62,899 nt of DNA from SCGC-AG-212-J23 sp035649175 (lineage in GTDB: Bacteria > Pseudomonadota > Gammaproteobacteria > Burkholderiales > SG8-39): contig DASRKB010000198.1 in assembly GCA_035649175.1 (NCBI GenBank), forward strand, positions 1 through 62,899. The letters are read 5' to 3'. The notes beneath the pieces were generated by a model, which made no database searches, had not been told where the DNA came from, and saw nothing but the letters and a program-made list of their open reading frames with translations. Below, piece by piece: positions 59,363 to 62,899 of the stretch. The position numbers and the translations under genes are program-made. The first letter of the stretch is position 1. Each line of letters starts with the position of its first letter.

Positions 59363-60349
59363 CTAATACTTCTCTCCGGTCGCCTTCAGGCGGCGGTAGA
59401 AGGCGTGGACCGTCGGGTTGTCCTTGGTCACCGTCTCGCCGACCCCGTCGATCGTCTTCTTCAGGCGCGCGAGCTCCGCCGGCGAGAGAGTCTGGATCTG
59501 GCCGCCGGCCTGCTTCCAGCGCTCGATCATCTGATCCTCGATCTCCTTCGCGCGCTTCGCGAGGCGCGGCTGCATCTCTTCGCCGACCTGGATCACCATC
59601 CGGCGCAAGTCCTCCGGCAGCTTCTCCAGCCACACGTTGCTGAGAAAGCCGACCGACACGATCATCGTATCGTGGGTCTGCGTGATCACCTTGCCGAGGT
59701 CGATGAACTTGAAGTTCACGTACACCGCGGTGCCGCTCATGGTGCCGTCGATCGTACCCTGCCGGATGCCGGGAACGACCTCGGGGAGGTCCATAGGCAC
59801 CGCGGACGCGCCGAGCAGGCGCATCCGCTCGCGCTCGGCAGGCGTGGCGTTGACGCGCAGCTTCTTGCCTTTGAAGTCATCGAGAGACTTGATGGGCGGC
59901 TGGGCAAAGTAATGGGACGGCGAATAGGTGTAGACGGAGACGCCGCGCAGGCCCTTGTCGCGTCCAAGCGCGAGGATCTCCTTGTTCATCTGCGGGTCGT
60001 TGATCACCTTGCTCGCGTGCTCCTGCCCCTTGAACAGAAAGGGGATGGCGAACACGCCGAAGCGCGGGTCGATGCCGGCGAAGAAATCGGTCGGCGAGGT
60101 GTAGGCCTCGATGGTGCCGGTCTGCGTTCCCTGGGTCATCGAAGGCCCGGTGCCGAGCTGGGCGCGCGGGAAAATCTTCACCTCGATGCGGCCGTTGCTG
60201 CGCTTCTCCACTTCCCCCTTGTACGTGTCCGCCCAGAAGTGCTGGATGTCGTTCGCGGTGCCGAAGGCGAACTTCATGGTGAAGTCGGCAGCGTGCAGGG
60301 GCGCGGCCACGGCGAGCGAGACGCACAACGCTAATGTCTTCAGTTGCAT
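59363..60349 (-). CDS. dctP: TRAP dicarboxylate-type solute-binding protein DctP
   Basis: 328 residues with signal peptide (cleavage after PLHAADF, near 21). DctP family: KSLDDFKGKKLRVNATPAE near 135 holds the conserved Arg that binds the substrate carboxylate. GGAACACC before ATG. First gene of the long minus-strand operon and divergent from the GntR regulator at 60418. Confidence 0.94.
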   Translation of the reverse strand: MQLKTLALCVSLAVAAPLHAADFTMKFAFGTANDIQHFWADTYKGEVEKRSNGRIEVKIFPRAQLGTGPSMTQGTQTGTIEAYTSPTDFFAGIDPRFGVFAIPFLFKGQEHASKVINDPQMNKEILALGRDKGLRGVSVYTYSPSHYFAQPPIKSLDDFKGKKLRVNATPAERERMRLLGASAVPMDLPEVVPGIRQGTIDGTMSGTAVYVNFKFIDLGKVITQTHDTMIVSVGFLSNVWLEKLPEDLRRMVIQVGEEMQPRLAKRAKEIEDQMIERWKQAGGQIQTLSPAELARLKKTIDGVGETVTKDNPTVHAFYRRLKATGEKY

Positions 60350-60379
60350 GGTGTTCCTCCTCTGCTGCTTACGTTACCC

Positions 60380-60401
60380 AATTGTCCGGGATCGGGCAAT
60401 G
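60380..60401. promoter_or_regulatory. Candidate GntR operator in the divergent region
   Basis: An imperfect inverted repeat TTGTCC-N6-GGGCAA lies between dctP and the GntR gene (68 bp apart). It is placed where a FadR/FCD-type repressor would block both promoters. One mismatch in six per half. Confidence 0.4.
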
Positions 60402-60417
60402 GGTGAGAATTGGGCCG

Positions 60418-61077
60418 ATGAGCCCCGGCCAACTCGAGCTATCCAGGAAGCTGCGCAGGTACCTGCAGCAGAACCGTCTCTCGGACCATGCACGCCTGCC
60501 GCCGGAGCGCGAGCTGGCCGACACCCTCGGCGTGACGCGCAATCGTCTGCGCGGCGTGTTGCGCCGCATGGCGGCGCAGGGCGAGATATGGCGGCACGTC
60601 GGCAAAGGCACCTTCATCGGACGGCGGCCGCTCGACGCGAGCCCGCACGACGGCGCCGGCATGGTGCTCACCAGCCCGCGCGAGGTGATCGACGCGCGGC
60701 TGCTCTTCGAGCCGCTGCTCGCGCGGCTCGCCGCGTTCAACGCCACGAGCGCGGACCATCGCGAGATGCAGCTCTGCCTGGAGAAGATGGGCGGGGCCTC
60801 GGGCTGGCCGGTGTGGGCGTCGTGGGACGGCCGGCTGCACCGGGCGATCGCCAAGGCCTCGGGCAACGCGCTGCTGCTCACCATGTTCGACACGCTGCAG
60901 ATGTACCGCAACCGCGACGTCTTCCGTACGCTCGACCGCCCGTTTCAGGGCATCGACATGGCGTCCCGGGACCATGCCGCCGTGGTGAAGGCGATCCGCG
61001 AGCGGGACCCGGTGCGCGCCGAAGCCGCCATGCGCAAGCACATCCTTTCCTTGCGCCATGCCATCTTCGGCGATTGA
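60418..61077 (+). CDS. GntR family regulator, FadR/FCD subfamily
   Basis: 219 residues. Winged HTH at 5-70 (RLPPERELADTLGVTRNRLRG, GKGTFIGRRP). C-terminal FCD helical domain binding a metal and an organic acid (ASWDGRLHRAIAKASGN, RDHAAVVKAIRERD). Divergent from the TRAP operon, the likely target, with the imported acid as inducer. Convergent with the DapA-like gene, adjacent at 61078. Confidence 0.92.
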   Translation: MSPGQLELSRKLRRYLQQNRLSDHARLPPERELADTLGVTRNRLRGVLRRMAAQGEIWRHVGKGTFIGRRPLDASPHDGAGMVLTSPREVIDARLLFEPLLARLAAFNATSADHREMQLCLEKMGGASGWPVWASWDGRLHRAIAKASGNALLLTMFDTLQMYRNRDVFRTLDRPFQGIDMASRDHAAVVKAIRERDPVRAEAAMRKHILSLRHAIFGD

Positions 61078-62094
61078 CTAGGCCGGATTGCGGCCGACGA
61101 AGAAGGCGCCGTTCGGGTCGTCGGTCGGCCTGAGGCCGGACTTGATCAGGCCCTGGCGCAGCAGGTTCATCTGCGCGTCGTTGAGGCGCATCGTCGGCCG
61201 GCGCATCGGGCCGCCGTTGAAGCCGTTCAGCCAGCCCTGGAACTTCCACAGCATGCGGTGCAAGAACAGCGTTTGCGAGATATAGGCGTTGGCGGCCGCG
61301 TTCGCCTTGCGCGCGGGGTGGAGCTGCCAATAGAGCTTGGTCGCGTGGTCGTACTCTTTCTCTTGCAGGAGCTTGAAGATCTTCGGGATCATGGCGCCGT
61401 AGTACTCGGTGTTGCTCGTGCCGCTGAACTGCATGGGGACGAGCTGCGCGAGCGGGATCATGTCGATCTCGAGCGGGCAGGTGACCACGATCTCCTTCCC
61501 GAATCGCCGATGGCATTCCACGAAGCCCATCACGTTCGGCATCCCGCCTTCGGCCTTCACGGCAGCGACGTTCGGGCAGTTGTCGATCAGCTTGCGGATC
61601 ACCGCGGCCTCGATATCCGACGGATGCACGCGGTCGAAGCCCCATAGCGTAACCGGGAAAAGCATCACCGCGAGGCTCGTGGCGTCGCAGAAGGCCTTGG
61701 TGTAGTCGTAGATCTCCTGGGCGCTCGTGGGATAGAAGTTCGGGGGATAGGAGAGCAGGATCAGCTCGGCGCCGTTCGCCTCGGCGATCCTGACCGCCTC
61801 GATGTTCTCCTCGAGGTCGTTGAAGCTCGCGTGGTGGATGAGCATCAGGCGGCCCTTCGCCTCGTCGTTCGCCCATTCGAAGAACTGGCGGTACTCGTCG
61901 AGCGTGATAGCGACCTCGGACACGAGCAGCGTGCCGGCGAATCCGTACTCGATCTCGAGGCGCACGTCGTGCCGGATGCCCGTCTCATTCAGCCGCTTCA
62001 GGTCGCCGCTGTACGACGGGATGACGACGTTCGCGACGCCGCGCAAATGCTCGCGCGCCCATTCGCGCGCTTCCTGCTTGCGGTACCGGGCCAT
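61078..62094 (-). CDS. DapA-like class I aldolase / hydro-lyase
   Basis: 338 residues from ATG 62094 with AAAGGAGAGG upstream; a much longer frame upstream is shadow. Dihydrodipicolinate synthase/N-acetylneuraminate lyase barrel: NVVIPSYSGDLKRLNETG near 23-40, a YPP motif in ILLSYPPNFYPTS, and the Schiff-base lysine near 180 in VAAVKAEGGMPN. Longer than DapA (about 292), and the N-terminus differs, so the substrate is not pyruvate/aspartate semialdehyde. Coupled to the ornithine cyclodeaminase-like gene upstream. Confidence 0.85.
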   Translation of the reverse strand: MARYRKQEAREWAREHLRGVANVVIPSYSGDLKRLNETGIRHDVRLEIEYGFAGTLLVSEVAITLDEYRQFFEWANDEAKGRLMLIHHASFNDLEENIEAVRIAEANGAELILLSYPPNFYPTSAQEIYDYTKAFCDATSLAVMLFPVTLWGFDRVHPSDIEAAVIRKLIDNCPNVAAVKAEGGMPNVMGFVECHRRFGKEIVVTCPLEIDMIPLAQLVPMQFSGTSNTEYYGAMIPKIFKLLQEKEYDHATKLYWQLHPARKANAAANAYISQTLFLHRMLWKFQGWLNGFNGGPMRRPTMRLNDAQMNLLRQGLIKSGLRPTDDPNGAFFVGRNPA

Positions 62095-62108
62095 GCCCTC
62101 TCCTTTGC

Positions 62109-62899
62109 CTATACCTGCTTCAGCTCGAGCGCCAGCGGCAGCTCGACCGCGAGCCCGCGCTCGCGGGCGCGCCGCACCGCGAGCTCCGCGATCGTCACAT
62201 CCTGCAGCGCCTCGCCGACGGACTTGTACATGGACAGGCGAGCGCCGGCAAGCCGCGCGGCGAGCTTTCCCAGAACGAGGTCGTTGAGGCTCGCCATCCT
62301 GCGCTCGAAGGCCAGGCCCGCGGCGCGCGCGGCGATGAAGTCGCCGGTCTGCTCGGCGACTTCCTCCACGGCGTCGCAGACGATGAGGTCGCTCCGCTCG
62401 ATGGTGCGCGGATCGATCTCGCGCTGCGCGGGGCTCGTCGAGCCGATCGACACCACGAGCATCCCGGGCCGCAGCCATTCGCCGTCGAAGACCGGCGTCT
62501 CGTCGTGCGAGCGCGCCGCCGCCAGCACCACGTCGGCGCCTTCCATCGCGGCGCGCGCGCCGAGGCTGGCCGAGCAGCGGATGCCGTCGGCGCGCAGCCG
62601 GCCGGCCGCCCGCTCGCGGTTCGCCGCGCTCGTGCTGTAGAGGTCGACCTGCTCGAGCTCGCGCACGCGTGCGAAGGCGCGAACGTGCGCCTGCGCCTCC
62701 TGGCCGCTGCCGAGGACGGCGAGCCGCAGCGCGCGGCGAGGCGCCATCCGGTCGAGCGCGACCGCCGAGGTCGCCGCGGTGCGCAACGCGGTGACATGGA
62801 TGCCATCCACGATAGCGGCGAGCTCGCCGCTCGCCTGGTCGAAGAGCGCGATGAGGTAGCTCGCGCGCCTTTCGCGCGCGATGCCGAACACCTTCGCGC
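62109..62899 (-). CDS. Ornithine cyclodeaminase/μ-crystallin family protein (partial)
   Basis: The open frame runs off the window end; the first visible residues (AKVFGIARERRASYLI) are internal. The family's NAD(P) site AVLGSGQEAQAHVRAFARV and the SIGSTSPAQREI motif (about 60-160 of the visible part) are clear. Members reduce or deaminate ketimines, ornithine or L-arginine-type amino acids. The DapA-like gene starts 14 bp after its stop, so the two are one operon. Confidence 0.88.
   Translation of the reverse strand, partial: AKVFGIARERRASYLIALFDQASGELAAIVDGIHVTALRTAATSAVALDRMAPRRALRLAVLGSGQEAQAHVRAFARVRELEQVDLYSTSAANRERAAGRLRADGIRCSASLGARAAMEGADVVLAAARSHDETPVFDGEWLRPGMLVVSIGSTSPAQREIDPRTIERSDLIVCDAVEEVAEQTGDFIAARAAGLAFERRMASLNDLVLGKLAARLAGARLSMYKSVGEALQDVTIAELAVRRARERGLAVELPLALELKQV

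Noticed and set aside
1..62899. tRNA, rRNA or CRISPR arrays
   Set aside because: No cloverleaf, ribosomal sequence or regularly spaced repeats were seen on reading through; the only repeats are REP elements, the promoter element and one short tandem duplication.

Overview
The window is very GC-rich and gene-dense. It has many GTG/TTG starts, tightly overlapping (ATGA) gene junctions and long spurious antisense frames. Gene content suggests a soil or rhizosphere Proteobacterium, most likely a Betaproteobacterium: Liv, TRAP (DctPQM and TAXI) and TrpX-type solute transporters, Zn- and FAD-dependent oxidoreductases, Rof and REP-type repeats. The assignment is inference from gene content, not a phylogeny. 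No rRNA, tRNA or CRISPR array was seen.

Layout. (1) 1-11.8 kb: end of a branched-chain amino-acid-type ABC permease pair; a VOC protein and class V aminotransferase; a binding-protein/ATPase/fused-permease ABC importer (iron or 2-aminoethylphosphonate type); then a divergent polysaccharide-deacetylase-like amidohydrolase and a D-hydantoinase/carbamoylase/flavin-reductase block. REP/REPIN repeats sit between these genes. (2) 11.8-14.0 kb: a decay zone with a frameshifted TrpX-type binding protein, a tyrosine-recombinase pseudogene and a pirin stub. (3) 14.0-35.5 kb: a stress and electrophile-handling island. It holds Dps, a disulfide oxidoreductase, an FMN reductase, an IorAB-type molybdenum aldehyde oxidase, two paralogous exported epoxide hydrolases, cupins, an AhpD-like protein, an aldehyde dehydrogenase, a nitrilase, a Zn alcohol dehydrogenase, a CorA-like protein, a FixJ-type regulator, MsrA/MsrB and OsmC. 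Several broken genes here have lost their middle but kept their ends. (4) 35.6-44.3 kb: a 1481-residue seven-PAS hybrid histidine kinase, a lone receiver, an OmpR-type regulator and several exported proteins. (5) 44.6-62.9 kb: catabolic and transport genes. These are a hydantoin racemase divergent from an amino-acid ABC importer, a fumarate-reductase-type flavoprotein, an AraC regulator, and a long minus-strand operon with two TRAP systems, an aminotransferase and a hydratase, divergent from a GntR regulator. A DapA-like aldolase and an ornithine-cyclodeaminase family protein follow.

The most striking signal is a previously unlabelled promoter element in six copies between 20.6 and 30.9 kb. 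It has a core close to ACCATCGTCCAATCGACC whose last six bases form the -35 box. Each copy is followed at exactly 17 bp by a -10-like hexamer (mostly TCTGAT or TGTGAT), with a start codon 26-52 bp further on. The six copies lie before VOC-iorAB, epoxide hydrolase 1-cupin, aldehyde dehydrogenase, cupin-AhpD, epoxide hydrolase 2-nitrilase and alcohol dehydrogenase. This makes the island one coordinated regulon, probably for detoxifying or using epoxides, aldehydes and nitriles. The FixJ/LuxR-type regulator at 31.8-32.6 kb is the nearest candidate activator.
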